Shown piece after piece: positions 4,581-5,189 of a stretch of DNA of 5,189 nucleotides. The position numbers and the translations under genes are program-made. The stretch's first letter is position 1; every line of letters begins with the position of its first letter. Source of the stretch: a bacterium (GTDB lineage Bacteria; Patescibacteriota; Minisyncoccia; Phycocordibacterales; 2-02-FULL-43-11); the NCBI GenBank assembly GCA_021814895.1, contig JAKAHN010000060.1, forward strand, positions 1 through 5,189. The letters are read 5' to 3'. The notes beneath the pieces were generated by a model that saw only the letters and a program-made list of their open reading frames with translations, was not told the origin of the DNA and searched no databases.

Positions 4581-5189
4581 ATGGAAATAGTCTGGCATTC
4601 TTTAGAAATAGAAGAGACTTTTCAATCAGCCGAGAGTTCAAAGGAAGGTCTTGAAACAAAAGAAGCCACAGCTAGGCTTAAAAAAAACGGCGCCAACACT
4701 TTACCCCAAGACAAACCGTATTCGGACATCCGTCTTTTTTTCAGTCAGTTTAATAGTCCGCTTATCGCCATTTTACTTTTGGCTTGCGGTATCTCTTTTT
4801 ACCTCGGGCATCTTTCGGACGCGATATTTATCATTGTGGTCCTTTTTATCAATACCACTGTCGGTTTTTATCAAGAGCGAAAAGCCAACAGGTCTCTTTT
4901 AGCGCTAAAAAAAATGGTTGTTTTGCGGGCTCGGGTGTTACGTGACGGAAATTTGAAAGAAATCAACGGAGAAGATTTGGTCGTGGGCGACATTATTAAA
5001 TTGAAAGCTGGCGATAAAGTGCCGGCTGATGGCAGAATTATTTCCGTCAAAAATTTTAAAGTTGACGAGTCTATTTTGACCGGCGAATGGAAATCTTTGA
5101 AAAAAAGCCCGGAAGTTTTAAAGGCGGATACACCGTTGGGGAATAGAATAAATATGGTTTTTATGGGCACCGTTGTCGAGGAAGGGCAG
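4581..5189 (+). CDS. P-type cation-transporting ATPase, N-terminal part (partial)
   Basis: The first 203 residues of a P-type ATPase are present and the frame is open to the window end. The order of parts fits the P2 (calcium-ATPase-like) class. There is an N-terminal cation-ATPase region with KEGLETKEATARLKKNGANT (21-40), where the L-x-x-x-E-A-x-x-R-L and G-x-N spacing is typical. The first two membrane helices follow at about 58-75 and 79-97, joined by GHLSD, then the GFYQERKANRSLLALKKM stalk (95-112). The actuator domain has VLRDGNLKEI, DLVVGDIIKLKAGDKVPADG (132-151) and DESILTGE (162-169). The glutamate of TGE, needed for dephosphorylation, is kept, but the usual serine after it is Trp170. 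The phosphorylated DKTGT site, the ion-binding helices and the C-terminus lie beyond the window, so the ion (Ca2+, Mg2+, Na+/K+ or other) cannot be told. ATG 4581 is chosen from the -10 box six bases upstream and the normal N-terminal length. Confidence 0.93.
   Translation, partial: MEIVWHSLEIEETFQSAESSKEGLETKEATARLKKNGANTLPQDKPYSDIRLFFSQFNSPLIAILLLACGISFYLGHLSDAIFIIVVLFINTTVGFYQERKANRSLLALKKMVVLRARVLRDGNLKEINGEDLVVGDIIKLKAGDKVPADGRIISVKNFKVDESILTGEWKSLKKSPEVLKADTPLGNRINMVFMGTVVEEGQ

Noticed and set aside
4871..5170. 99-residue leftward frame inside the P-type ATPase gene
   Set aside because: It is antisense to a region with clear actuator-domain motifs and has no recognisable features of its own.

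Overview
The window looks like chromosomal sequence from a Candidate Phyla Radiation (Patescibacteria) bacterium, most likely Parcubacteria-like. This is inferred from AT-rich DNA, very compact genes, a shortened MurE-like ligase, several small membrane proteins of the kind common in that group, a weak use of Shine-Dalgarno sites, and a tRNA without an encoded CCA end. All genes end in TAA or TAG where the stop is visible and none needs UGA to be read as glycine, so the standard bacterial code fits.

Left part (1-2490): the 3' end of a rightward gene with a C-terminal peptidoglycan-binding repeat (1-117) meets a leftward three-gene operon. In transcription order this operon is ruvA (Holliday junction binding), a four-helix membrane protein of unknown function, and a Mur ligase of the MurE type. 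The gaps are only 7 and 9 bases, so the three are very probably one transcript, starting from a -10 box just before ruvA.

Middle part (2491-3484): a 216-base divergent spacer carries a short tandem repeat and an imperfect inverted repeat. It is followed by rpsT (ribosomal protein S20, rightward), a strong bidirectional terminator, a leftward 67-residue membrane protein, and a leftward tRNA-Arg with the uncommon anticodon GCG. The 127 bases between the tRNA and the next gene hold only a 10-base inverted repeat and AT-rich sequence.

Right part (3485-5189): a leftward membrane protein with a probable PH-like domain, a terminator and promoter packed back to back, and a leftward 139-residue protein that keeps the zinc-site motifs of beta-carbonic anhydrases and has a near-consensus sigma-70 promoter. 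A divergent spacer with a perfect 11-base dyad follows, then the 5' third or less of a rightward P-type cation ATPase running off the window.

The most notable general pattern is transcriptional: ruvA, the PH-like gene and the ATPase each have a -10 hexamer exactly six bases before the ATG, which would place the transcript start on the start codon (leaderless mRNAs). No CRISPR array, transposase or phage gene was seen. Apart from the tRNA anticodon, the compact carbonic-anhydrase-like protein and the dyad, the region looks like ordinary housekeeping sequence for this kind of organism.
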